The notes under the pieces are model-generated. The model made no database searches. It was not told the origin of the DNA and was given only the letters and a program-made list of their open reading frames with translations. The position numbers were made by a program, and so were the translations under genes. DNA of 64,000 nt from NCBI GenBank assembly GCA_029204225.1, contig CM055104.1, positions 27,271,253 to 27,335,252 of the forward strand, written 5' to 3'. The DNA comes from Diphasiastrum complanatum (Eukaryota; Streptophyta; Lycopodiopsida; Lycopodiales; Lycopodiaceae). This document shows, one piece after another, positions 46,370 to 56,036 of the stretch (position 1 is its first letter; each line of letters begins with the position of its first letter).

Positions 46370-47184
46370 TATAGTCAGAGGTGTACTTCCAACAGATTAT
46401 CGCCTCAATTCTTTTTATATTTGAAGCTCTCCCTTCTGTCAGCCGGGCCCCATAGCTCTCTTTTCTTCTTTATTAAATCAGCTTCAATGAAAATATCCCT
46501 TCCTCAAACTTAGCACGCCCACATCACCTGAGAGCCAAGTAGGAACCAGGTCATTTGTGTCCAAGCAAGCACACGACAAACAGAACATACCAACCAAAGC
46601 AAACACAGAGGATCCCTCTCAAGCCACAAACCCCCCTGAGACCGGACGTAGGACCTTTGCCTAGCCGCGCCCACACAAATCTATCACAGAATTAGCCCAC
46701 GGGGAAACATCCATCCAACCATCCGTGCTTTCACCATTAAGCAGCACATTGCCTCAGTCATGCCCCACCACTTTTTGGTCGATAGCCCTTATAGCTAAAC
46801 GATCGGCAGCTATCCCGCACCGGCAGCTAACCACCCGTGCTTTACACCCGAATTCGAGCAGCATCTCTGTATCAATGGTTAACCCGTACAGTTCGAATAT
46901 GTCGCCCCGCACCCCACAAGGTACAGACCGTGCTTTCACCTACCTAGGCAGCACTTTGCCTCATCCGTCCTACGTGCAGACAGCGCCAGGCCTGAACCGC
47001 GAGAACTGACCGTGCTTACACCTCGAGGGCAGCACTTTGACTCATCAAGTCCCCCGTTCTGCCGACCACCCCGACCATGGACGCACCCGTGCTTACACTG
47101 TGGGCAGCACCTTGCGCAACGGTTGTCCTGACAAATCCCAAAACGTGGCCATCCCTGTGAGACTTGCGTAGCTGACCGGCTAGT
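46370..47184 (-). mobile_element. long leader of the Gag-only element
   Basis: The untranslated leader lies between the PBS and ATG 46369. Five spaced copies of a hairpin-forming motif occupy 46722-47125. Minus-strand frames here (46936-47273) overlap the LTR and PBS and are not supported as genes. Confidence 0.8.
46722..47125 (-). repeat. five-copy GTGCT...AGCAC hairpin motif
   Basis: Copies start at 46722, 46833, 46926, 47008 and 47083, with spacings of 111, 93, 82 and 75 bp. Plus-strand consensus is (A/C)CCGTGCTT(T)(A/C)AC...GGCAGCAC(A/T/C)TTG(C)CTCA. In four of the five, GTGCT and AGCAC can pair as a 5-bp stem around a 14-20-base loop. The second has AGCAT. Confidence 0.8.
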
Positions 47185-47198
47185 CGGCTCTGATACCA
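47185..47198 (-). other. primer-binding site, initiator-Met tRNA
   Basis: The minus strand reads TGGTATCAGAGCCG, two bases from the LTR terminus at 47201. It completes the structural set of the Gag-only element. Confidence 0.92.
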
Positions 47199-47200
47199 CA

Positions 47201-48120
47201 TGTTGCGCCGGCGCCTCAAAGGGCATTGGGACTTGAGCGGTTTCCCCAACACGCGCTTAAGTCTAACATTCATCCATCATGCACTTACGTAAAAGCCAAC
47301 TCAGAGACGTAACAAGCTTAACCATTCAGACTTAAGAAAACTGGAATCCCAACCAACCCGAAAGCCAACTCAGAATCCGTCCCCAAAAGGTAACCAAAGG
47401 CAAAGACAAGCCACACACGAAACCCAAGGCATAGTGGTCGCCAAACTGACCAATTGGCATAGCGGCAAGCCCCATGTCGATGACAGGGACCCTTAGGCGC
47501 CAGTGACGCAAAAAGGTTGTAGTAAGGGTCTTTCCACTTGGACCAGTCCCGGAGGCGAAACCGAAATGGTAATCATCCCCAAGGATCAACTTTATTAGAT
47601 TTGGAAGAGGTTACATTCATACATAGACTGACCGGTCTCGGGGCCACCAACACGTGCTGGGCATTGTGCCTGGCTCGTGCTGGTAGAGGGAGCTGAGACC
47701 TGGCGACTGGATTCCTGGCGCTGGTTGAGCTGCCCAAGTTTCTGTCTGCCGGACTCCCCCTATAGTTCTGCTGTGATTCGGCGCACCCCCTCTGGTTTGA
47801 AACATAGTGCTTTCTGGTAAAGCACGCTTTTTAGGACTTAGTTTTTATTTTGCTGATTAAGCCTGGCAAGCCTGGCAGAATCAGTCTGGCTCCCGGACGT
47901 GGGTCCCGGGAGCCGTCCCGGTGGCCGAATCAACCTGCTTTCCTGACTAGGCCATGACTCGAGCTCCAGAGCTAGCTCATGACTTTGTGACTACTTGACT
48001 GGCTCACCACAGGTCGGAGGCTCAGTCCTTGACGTTCTAACTTGCTCTGGGACCTTAGGGAGTGTCACCCCTTTGAGTCTTACAGGGCACGCTGGGTGCA
48101 CCCGAGTCAGCTTTACAACA
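47201..48120 (-). mobile_element. 5' LTR of the Gag-only element
   Basis: This LTR is the same length as the left LTR and differs at about 11 positions by eye, for example GC/AT at about 47224, A/G in CAGCAAG/CGGCAAG and CATGGG/CGTGGG. It supplies the promoter for minus-strand transcription. I could not pick a convincing TATA box. Confidence 0.93.
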
Positions 48121-48125
48121 TCGTT

Positions 48126-49374
48126 ATTGACGAGTCTTGTATGTCAAGTAGGTTTGGACGGCAAGAGTTGAAGGCTGGGAAGCTAAGTCGTGGTTCTCGG
48201 CTCCCTTCGGGATGCCTGCGCTACACTTTCTAACCCGTGATCCACAGGGCAGGGTTCCAAACAAATCCGCCAGTCAGGGTTAGGCAATGGGTAGATGGCA
48301 CAACCCACAGAAGATGGGTAGGCCAAAAATAGAAGAAAATAAAGCCTGTCCACAAACCACAGTGAGTCGCAACATGCAAGAGGATGGGGCCTGAAGGCAT
48401 CAAAGAGATGGGCCGCAAATCAAGGAGCGGAGGAGGGGAGTATCCCAAATCAGGTGGGAAGATGGTTGGAGGAAGGCCACACTACTTCCATCGCGCACCA
48501 GGGTCGCTGGTTGAAGAGTGGGCCGGGGACCAAGGCAGGTAGGCAGGTAAAGACTAATCCGAAGACAATCAGATTACCAGCGCAGCAGAGGTAGGAAATA
48601 GACCTTTGGAAAGAGAGAGGGCACGCTAGCAGATTCGCACGTAGGCAAAAATCAGGTCACAGGTAGCAGGAAGGGATCTTGGCCAGAGGAGGAGGATGGG
48701 TCGCAGCAGGCAGGCTGAGCGCAAATGGAGAAGGGAGCGAGCCACAGCAGGGCGGGGGAAAATGCCACAGGAGACCACAGGCAGGCAGATCGCAGATTGG
48801 AGGAGGGAGCGAGCCACAGGCAAGGCCGTAGGTTTAGAAGGTGCGTGGACAGGACACTTTCTTCCCACCCAGGCAGCGAAGAGGGCACAGGTAGAAGAGT
48901 GGCCACAGGTAAAGATAGGCCAAAACAGATAGAGGTAGCGGATCAGGTGGCCGTTAGCAGCAGTGAAGATCAGCGAAGAGGTCGCAAGACCAAGAGGTCG
49001 CAAGACAGGAGGGAATGGGGCAGCCAGGGTAGCGGAAGTTAGGAACCCGCAGACTGGCCTAAACACGCCTTTCTTTCACACAGACAGGAAATGGAAAGGG
49101 CCGCTGACTGCAAGGCAGCGATCAGATTAGGGGAGTGATGGTCGCAGATAGGCAAGGTTATGTGATTGTGAGGCAGCACCAACGGATTTCAGCTATTCTT
49201 TAAAATGCCCATTGCTCACCTACCCAGCGTAGGATCTTCTTTCTTGATTGGTTTCCAAGAATCCCTTGCAAATAATTATGCCTTACAAGATGTGTAGCAG
49301 AAGTGTGCTCAGGTAGGCTCACATAACAAACCCGCAGACAGCAAGTAATGGGCTGCAGATCAGCCAATAGGACT
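48126..49374. other. unassigned, purine-rich with short repeats
   Basis: Positions 48690-49040 are AG-rich with imperfect repeats (GGGAGCGAGCCACAG at about 48734 and 48807; GGTCGCAAGAC twice at about 48980-49005). Reading frames of 62-146 codons exist on both strands but lack domain features and codon consistency. I do not support a gene. Confidence 0.4.
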
Positions 49375-50226
49375 TGATAACAGGTTTTTGGTAATGAGTA
49401 GGGCAGGGTTGCAGATGGAGTAACGATGACATCAAACAAATAGAATGCTACAGCAAGTCACCCACTTCTTTCATCATCTCTCATTACCATAGTTCAACAC
49501 TCTCTCAAGGAAGTCTTCAAGATTCTGAAGCATAAAAACACTGTTCTAACATGAAACAAGATTTTCTCAAGACAACAATCCTTGAGCAGAGCACAATGAC
49601 AACTAATTCTCTAATCCTATTAACTCAGCCACAGTCTCTCATAAACACAAATGCAAGGAAATGAGCATTCTTAAGAGCATCATGTCATCAATCTTCACTT
49701 TCACTTTCATATCTCAGTAAAAGGAACAACACAGTCCCATACTTCAAAACCTGCAGTAACAATGCTAGAGACAGCAAAAATATACAAGTACAATCCTCAC
49801 AATGTCAAGGCCTGCAACCACAAGGTTAGAGGCAATACAACAAATGGCATCAAATCTGATTCAATAAACAATGATCCAAGAAATAAACACAATGCTAAAG
49901 GCTCAGAAACAGATCAATAGCAATGAAAATGAACAGAGTTTAGAGTGGAAGGCACCCAGCAATCATCTGCCTCTTCTCCTTTCCTCTTCCTTGTCTCTGT
50001 GGGATTGAGCACAAATTGGAAGTGGAAGAGATGGGAGGCACCGAGCACAACAGCTTCTACTCCTTCCCTCTCTCTCCAAGAGCAAATGAACAGTATTTTA
50101 ATAGCGGTGCAACTGGCCATTATGGGCCATTTACGCGTCGTTTTTTAACAGTTCTGCGTCAGCGTAATAGCGTGATGATTTTTCGTCAAAAACAACCTGA
50201 AAAAGAGGTCTTTTTTCCCGCAAACA
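49375..50226 (+). mobile_element. large dispersed repeat, LTR-like, copy 2 (852 bp)
   Basis: This is the direct partner of 36757-38021, with a deletion of about 380 bp at about 50080 relative to copy 1 (joining CTCTCTCCAAGAG to CAAATGAACAG). It ends CCCGCAAACA. No primer site or TSD is recognisable next to this copy. Confidence 0.65.
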
Positions 50227-51270
50227 TCCTGTCCATCAAATGACTCAAGTCCAATATATAAAATAATTGCCCCCTGATGATCATCCCATGTCATCCTACA
50301 GTGCTATCCCTATCAGGTATCCCAATGCCATCCACGATCACTAAGATCTGAGCATCTACCCTGCAATGCCCACATGTATTCCCCCAAGCGAGCTCCAAGC
50401 TGCTTCTGTGAATGAATCCAAACCATTCCCTGAGAATAATCTAAGATGTGAACTCCAAAGCCACCATCAAGTCCCTCACATGACTGTGCATGCCAATATT
50501 TCTCCAAGTGAACTTGTGAGATCTTCCATCGCCCAAACCAAGCGATCTACACCCTGTCATCATTGGAATCTACATCCCTAATGCAATCATGATATGGCAA
50601 ATTGACTTGACTTACCCAGAATAGGCAGTTGAAGTGTATCTCCTCCATGACAAACCTGATACACTGCTCCACAACTACAATGACTTGATCAAAATTGACT
50701 TACTGATTGCAAAACCGCAAAATCATCACACTCACCACTCTCGAAGAGTCTCCAAAGTGTGATTATTGACCCCCGTTCTTCATCCTCCATGTGTCCCACA
50801 CATAACTCGTCCATTGCAAGTCTGCCATCTTGCCCAATGGCTTCCAACTGGCACCACCTCGCACTTCCATCACCTGTGACCGCCAATATGTGTGTACTTC
50901 CAAGCTAGCGCATATTTCTCTCTGAACGAGAAATTTCCAAGATACAGATGCATGTGTCAATGTATCTATCACCTGACTCGACAATGGCACTATCGATCAT
51001 ACCTGTGAGAGCGTTCCTATAAAATGCCACCTAACGTTGGTCGGTTCTAAGCCCAAGAGTTAAACCTGATCACGAGATTTTTTCACCCGTAATCGGCATA
51101 CCATGCCTACCTCTCACCTGTGATTATTTTTCCTCTCAAAATTGTCACCAATGACGAGTAGTCACGTCGCCAAACTACACTTTCATCGCCAAAACTAGCT
51201 TTCTCCACACAATTCTGCTATCATTCGTCTCCATACCACATTTACCACTTCCAAACACCCTGTTGCCTTG
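50227..51270. other. unassigned
   Basis: Short frames on both strands have no recognised motif. The region is less AT-rich than the neighbouring spacers and may be unidentified retrotransposon sequence. Confidence 0.3.
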
Positions 51271-51582
51271 TTAGAAGTAAGAAATAATGATTTAGAAGTG
51301 ATTATGCCTCAATGTCGGCCCTGTAGCAGGGTTCACTAGTTAAAATAGCAATGATCGACTTATACAATGCTCTCTAATTTTGACGGCACCATGTGTGTTC
51401 AGTTCTAGAATTATCGGGCCGTCTTTCTTTTATGAGCCCTTTGAGTGCTCTAAGCAACTTTATCCTTGTACTTGTGTGAATATACAGTTTGTGGGAGAGC
51501 AATTATGTTGTCTTGTCTTATTGCACTTGACGTTGTGTTGTGGTGATTGATTCGGTCGGGTTTTTAAACTGTATTCTCCACT
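51271..51582 (+). mobile_element. possible copia LTR end
   Basis: TGTTAGAAGTAAG at 51271 resembles an LTR start, and the sequence leads directly into a primer-site-like TGGTATCAGATCCC. The expected CA terminus is not clear (ends CTCCACT), so boundaries are uncertain. Confidence 0.35.
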
Positions 51583-51596
51583 TGGTATCAGATCCC
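51583..51596 (+). other. primer-binding-site-like, initiator-Met tRNA
   Basis: TGGTATCAGATCCC on the plus strand differs from the standard site at one position within the first 13 bases. It is the only plus-strand site of this class found in the window. Confidence 0.6.
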
Positions 51597-53350
51597 TTGG
51601 TGGCTACAATCACTGAACAGGAATAGAGAGCTGCGAATTCATGACGGTTTGTTGGCTAGGACGCACAAAACCGAGTTTGTGGAGATTCGTGGAACAGCTC
51701 AAAACTGTAAAAAGGATTCAGAGATAGGGAATTGTCAGTTGAATCAGAAAGCCTGCAAAAATTGAAGCCCAAAATTCAGAAGGAGGGTTGCCTGGCGTTT
51801 GTGATTGGCTTGAATCCAATCGGATACCATTTGAAAAGCGGTTTGAAGCAAAAATCAGCTTACTGTATGGCAACCTCAATGGGATAGGAAGCTGCAAAAA
51901 GAATTTAAAGACTAAGTGGAGTCCAAGAAAAGTTGTTCTTCATTCAGCTAGGGTTTTAAGCTGAACAACTGTGATTCTGAAGGTTTTTGAAAGCTATAAA
52001 TCAGAGGTGGTGGGCGCCCTAGCTGGTTGAACAAATCTCTAGAAGGCCGTGAGCAGCCGCGCGCCAGCAAATAAGTTGTGACTAGATTTCCAGATCCCCC
52101 ATAGCTCAAGAGAGCTTGAAGAGAGATGAAGATGGCGAGATGGAGATCGCGGGCCAGAATGCGCGGCCAGTCACACTAGCCATGTAATGTGTGGAGAGGT
52201 GTAGCGATCCCAAGAAGTGTGGTGGGTGAACCTGGAAGCTCGTGATCGTTGGATCTGGAGTCATAGTGATCAACGGCTGAAATCAACCGGCCAAGAAGTG
52301 ATCTAGGCCGTCAGATATCAGATAACTATTGGATTTGTTGAATTCCAACTTGAATTTCATTTGAAAGGGCTTGAAGTGTAGAAGACACTTCACCTTCTTT
52401 AAAAATCTTCATCCTGAAATTTGAGTTGGGTCCTGAAGTTGGTGAAGAGTGAAATCCCTTCAAGGTTAAAAGACAATTCAAAAACTCAAAGTGCCCTTAT
52501 TTTCACCTCCTTTAGCCTATTTTGGCCAAACGAAGGGCAACCTGACTGTACCTGCAAGTACGATATGTCAAAACAGAGTGATTGCCATGGAGAAAGTGTT
52601 TGGAGGGGAACTTGGAAAGCTCTTAGAATGCAATTTCAAACTTGCAATCCAGCTTGAACCATGTTCGAGATCAACTTGTGGCAATTGGAGAACCAATTAG
52701 GGATGTTGAATTGGTACATACCACTATGAGCGGTGTCTTGGAAGACAAATTCAAAGCCAAGTACAACGAGCTCGATCTCACGGTCCAACCGATGCAGAGT
52801 TCAGTCAAAATTTTGAAGTCAGAGAATGCCACCTATAGGAAGCAAGCGGAAGAGACGACACTATGGAGGATCAATGCCAGATCAACATTGGAAGCTTGTG
52901 TTTCCCATGGCAAATATAAGATTGATCCAAATGCTTCGAAGAATGTCTAACAGAACATTATTGATTCCTTTCAGCTTCAGTATCTCCATTCTTTGATAAG
53001 GGAGTACGAAAAGCTGAAGGAAGAGTTGGAAGAGGCCAAGTTCAATTTGAGCTCAAGCCAGCTGATGATCGTTGAAGAAGAACCGGTCCAGACTGAAGAT
53101 AAAGACATTCAGACTGAGCTCTTTTTTGTGACAAAAGAAGACAAGTCCATCCACACAACAGAATTTTTTTGTGCCAAAAAAGGACAAAACCACTCAGATT
53201 GTTTCCTTGGCGAAGCAAGATCAGTCTACTCAAACTGATGTTGAGGTCACTACATAGATTGCCAAAGCTGCAAAATAATTATCTTTTGCTGAAGCCAAAG
53301 GAAGCATCGACAAGTGCCGACAAATCAAGTGATAGTGCAATCATAGCATA
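51597..53350 (+). pseudogene. Gag-like remnant with coiled coil
   Basis: The frame at 52642-52950 reads DQLVAIGEPIRDVELVHTTM, similar to the copia Gag (UBN2) segment around IGxPIxDxELV, followed by heptad-like YNELDLTVQPMQSSVKILKS. A TAA at 52948 is followed by a second frame (IREYEKLKEELEEAKFNLSS) that looks coiled-coil. A run of short repeats follows (EDKDIQTE, EDKSIHTTE, KDKTTQIV, QDQSTQTD). No zinc knuckle or protease is found. It probably belongs to the element whose primer site is at 51583. The family assignment is tentative. Confidence 0.5.
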
Positions 53351-54588
53351 AAATTAACATATGCCTTTGTTTAGTCAGTAGTTCAGAAATTTTAGTAGGA
53401 TCTAGCCACCTTTCTACCCCCCGCTATATGGCGTTGAACTTCAATGGAAGTTAGATTACCTTTTTATGCCTCAACTTCTTGGTTATACCAAGGAACATTG
53501 GGTAAGTCCTTGGACTTACTCAAATTTCTTTCGCCTATGGGCTAAATTATCAATTCACCAGAGAGGAATACTAGCCCTAGCAATTGTACAAAACTAATTT
53601 AATGTTTGTTTTGAATTTGTACATATAGTAGCTAGATGTTTATCCATGTACATCCTAGAATATATTAGAAAAATTGGAAACAATATTATATTTGCTCTGA
53701 ATGAACAATGACTATAATTAATACCATGAATCTCTTTGATATTTATGAAATAAAACTAGAGTTTCTTCCTTCTTTTGTTGAAGTCTTTACATACCATGAT
53801 CTATGGACACTATATGCAGACTGAGAAATAAATTATTCCCAGTACTTCACGAAGTTGAAAAATCAGAATCTCCTCTGAGCTCAAAATCCTTTTACTAAAC
53901 CCTAATATACATATAGATATGTAAATATTGCTTCTCTTATTTCATTTGCCCTTTTGTCCATCCGACATTTGTACATAAAGAATACATTTTCTCAATATAC
54001 AGAAGGAACTTTATCGTTGATTGTATCCACTGCTGAAATGTCTGAAGTATCAAAAACATGAAAAATCAAGATGTGCAGTGAAAGTAGAGCAGGTGGTCGA
54101 TGGATAGGAAGTGCAACAGTTACCAGCAATGCATTCAAGATGAAATCAAATGCCAAAATAGAACAACAACATCGACAAAAATTTACACTTTGATAATTAC
54201 CAAAAATGTGAGTACAAGAGCTTGAAGCTGGCGCAAATCAGTAGGCGCAAAAATGACTTCAGCTGAGTTCGTTGATGATAACTTGAAACTTGAAAAACTG
54301 AACTTGACTATTTACAACACTACAGGATGATAACTTGATTAGTGCATTAACTCCAATGTAGATCTTCCTTACAGATGATCAGTACATTGAAAACTGACAT
54401 TAATGTACTTAATTAACTACATCCATCTTGCAGTAGGTAGCCGTCATTTTACAATGAATGTATGTACAAGAGTAGGTGGATCGTCAACATCGCGACGCGA
54501 GACATTGACATCGAAAATTTACAAAGACTTGAGAGTATTCAAAGACTTGATAAATATACATCGACTCAAAAATTACAATGACTTGAAA
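53351..54588. other. unassigned AT-rich spacer
   Basis: No coding motif was seen. The right part may belong to the copia LTR whose start is at 54945, but its other end was not identified. Confidence 0.35.
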
Positions 54589-54825
54589 AATTATGGATTT
54601 TCCAAGTCGATTCCGTATCACAAAATTTTGATTTTTTGGGTCTCGAAAAAATTACGGATGTTTCGAGTTGATACGGTATCGAAAAAATCTGACTTTTGGA
54701 TATCGAATAATTTTGGATTTTTTAAGTCGATACAATATCACAAAATTATGACTTTTGGATATAAAAAAATCTCGGATTTTTTGAGTTGATACAATATTGG
54801 AAAATTCTGAAAAATGTCAGTCAAG
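54589..54825 (-). repeat. four-copy 60-bp tandem repeat in copia LTR
   Basis: Units start at 54589, 54650, 54709 and 54768 (period 59-61). The consensus is AATTNNGGATTTTTNAAGT, then CGATACNATATCACAAAAT and TATGACTTTTGGATAT. A degenerate older part extends left to about 54535. Confidence 0.8.
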
Positions 54826-54945
54826 TTTCTGCTATAAAAAAATTTTGAGCCTTCTTTCTTTTTTGTTTTTCAAGGATAAGTATAAACAAGGTTTTCCAAG
54901 ATGCTCATTACCTAATGGAATTGGTCTTGAGCATCAATTCCAACA
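54826..54945 (-). mobile_element. copia 3' LTR start
   Basis: The minus-strand TGTTGGAATTGATGCTC begins at 54945 directly after the polypurine tract. The LTR probably runs left through the 60-bp repeats, but its end was not found. Confidence 0.6.
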
Positions 54946-54956
54946 TCCCCCCTTAA
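54946..54956 (-). other. copia polypurine tract
   Basis: The minus strand reads TTAAGGGGGGA, directly before the LTR TG at 54945 and after the RNase H stop at 54965. Confidence 0.8.
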
Positions 54957-54964
54957 TGTGGATC

Positions 54965-55700
54965 CTAAAAAACTTCGATCTTCAAATTTAGCAAATTGTT
55001 AAATTTGAGATGGTGCTGCTTTGATAGTGCCTTGGTGAAGTAATCTATTGCCTGTAATTCTATCCTGCAGTAAACCAAAGAAATTTCCTTGCTTTGCACT
55101 TTCTCTCTAAAGTCGTGATACTTGATTTCGATATGCCTGCTTCGAGATTGAAATCTCGGATTCAAAGATAGTACGATGGCGCTTTGATTGTCACAGTAGA
55201 GGGTCGTTGGATTAGATAATTTCGATATTTGCAAGCAAGTTCCTCAGCTAAATTGCCTCCTTGGTAGCATTCATGGCAGTTATATATTCTGATTCTATTA
55301 AAGACAATGCTACTGAGGTTTATTTTTTACTGTTCCATGAAATCGGATCTTGATTGAACAAGAATACAAACCCAGAGTCGATTTTCTGGTATCGATATCT
55401 CATGTCCAGTATGCATCTGTGTAGTCTTCTAGAATATTGGTAATTTGGCTGCCTCGATAACAGATGCTAAGATGTTTTGTAGCTTGAACATACTTCATAT
55501 CCTTCATGAGAGCTTTCCAATGGACTGGACTCGGATTTGATAAAAATTGGCTGAGAGAGCTGATTGAGTAAACAAGGTTGGGTCGCATAATATACATGAG
55601 TGACCCGATGATAAAGTGAAATGGATACTACTTCATTTCCTCCTTCTCTGACTCGGAATTTGGGCATTGCTCCTGTAATAGATCCTAACACCACAGTAGG
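54965..55700 (-). pseudogene. Ty1/copia RT C-terminus and RNase H
   Basis: The minus strand reads CPNSESEKEEM, a stop, then GSLMYIMRPNLVYSISSLSQ and SNPSPVHWKALMKDMKYVQA. After a run of stops comes RNase H (TTLYCDNQSAIVLSLNPRF, RHIEIKYHDFREKVQSKEI, DYFTKALSKQHHLKFNNLL). The D of CDNQS and the HIEI-H helix are intact. Gag, integrase and most of RT are missing: at about 55700 the sequence changes to a gypsy LTR. Confidence 0.85.
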
Positions 55701-56023
55701 GCACTGATCCATCCAACCTTGCCTACTCCCTGATATATAGTAAGCCCCTCCTAGACCAGTGTGAGGACTGGTAGCATGCTACTGCCAAGTGTCGGCCACG
55801 TGGCACTGACGTGGCCGACTGCACGTCGGGATCCAACTGGGGGCCCTATCCTGCTGACAGGGTCCCTAGGCTGTGTTAGGCCCGCCATGGCTATGGATCA
55901 TGCTGGGGCACACTACTCACATTGTCTTGCCCTGTCGGTCATGTACACTGGACACGACCCTGACTGTGGTATCTGACCTATCTGTGTTCTCTAGGGTTCG
56001 GCACTGGTTACGAGCTCGTAACA
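55701..56023 (-). mobile_element. chromovirus 3' LTR, truncated after U3
   Basis: The minus-strand TGTTACGAGCTCGTAACC starts at 56023 just after a polypurine tract. It runs about 320 bp to a TATA box (CTTACTATATATCAGG, about 55728-55743) and is then cut at about 55700 by copia coding sequence. R and U5 are missing. CACGTGGC and GCCACGTC strings at about 55795-55815 are G-box-like. Confidence 0.7.
55728..55743 (-). promoter_or_regulatory. LTR TATA box next to the breakpoint
   Basis: The minus strand reads CTTACTATATATCAGG. It would direct transcription leftward into the adjoining copia RNase H sequence. Confidence 0.5.
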
Positions 56024-56024
56024 C

Positions 56025-56036
56025 TCCCTCCCCCTT
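56025..56036 (-). other. chromovirus polypurine tract
   Basis: The minus strand reads AAGGGGGAGGGA, one base before the LTR start at 56023 and overlapping the end of the integrase frame. Confidence 0.85.

Larger units (their letters stand above)
42864..48125 (-). mobile_element. complete non-autonomous LTR retrotransposon, Gag-protease only (TR-GAG-like)
   Basis: Identical TCGTT target duplications (42864-42868, 48121-48125) flank two 920-bp LTRs (42869-43788, 47201-48120). The minus-strand order is 5' LTR, initiator-Met PBS (47185-47198), 817-bp leader, gag-protease frame with one in-frame stop (46369-44156), 360-bp 3' region, polypurine tract (43789-43798), 3' LTR. The internal region is 3412 bp and has no RT, RNase H or integrase. 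About 11 mismatches between the LTRs by eye (about 1.2%, mostly transitions) indicate recent insertion. Such Gag-only elements are known in plants as TR-GAG. They need polymerase and integrase supplied by a relative. The Gag is of gypsy type. Confidence 0.92.

Noticed and set aside
46936-47273. minus-strand ORFs of 85 and 96 codons in the leader of the Gag-only element
   Set aside because: They run across the primer site and into the LTR and are built from the leader hairpin repeats, so they are not credible proteins.
48626-49066. 146-codon minus-strand ORF and overlapping plus-strand ORFs
   Set aside because: The region is purine-rich and gives long frames on both strands by composition. 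No domain, no conserved copy and no start context support a gene.
54589-54825. CRISPR-like array
   Set aside because: The 60-bp units are contiguous and vary throughout. There are no constant repeats with unique spacers, and the context is a plant copia LTR.
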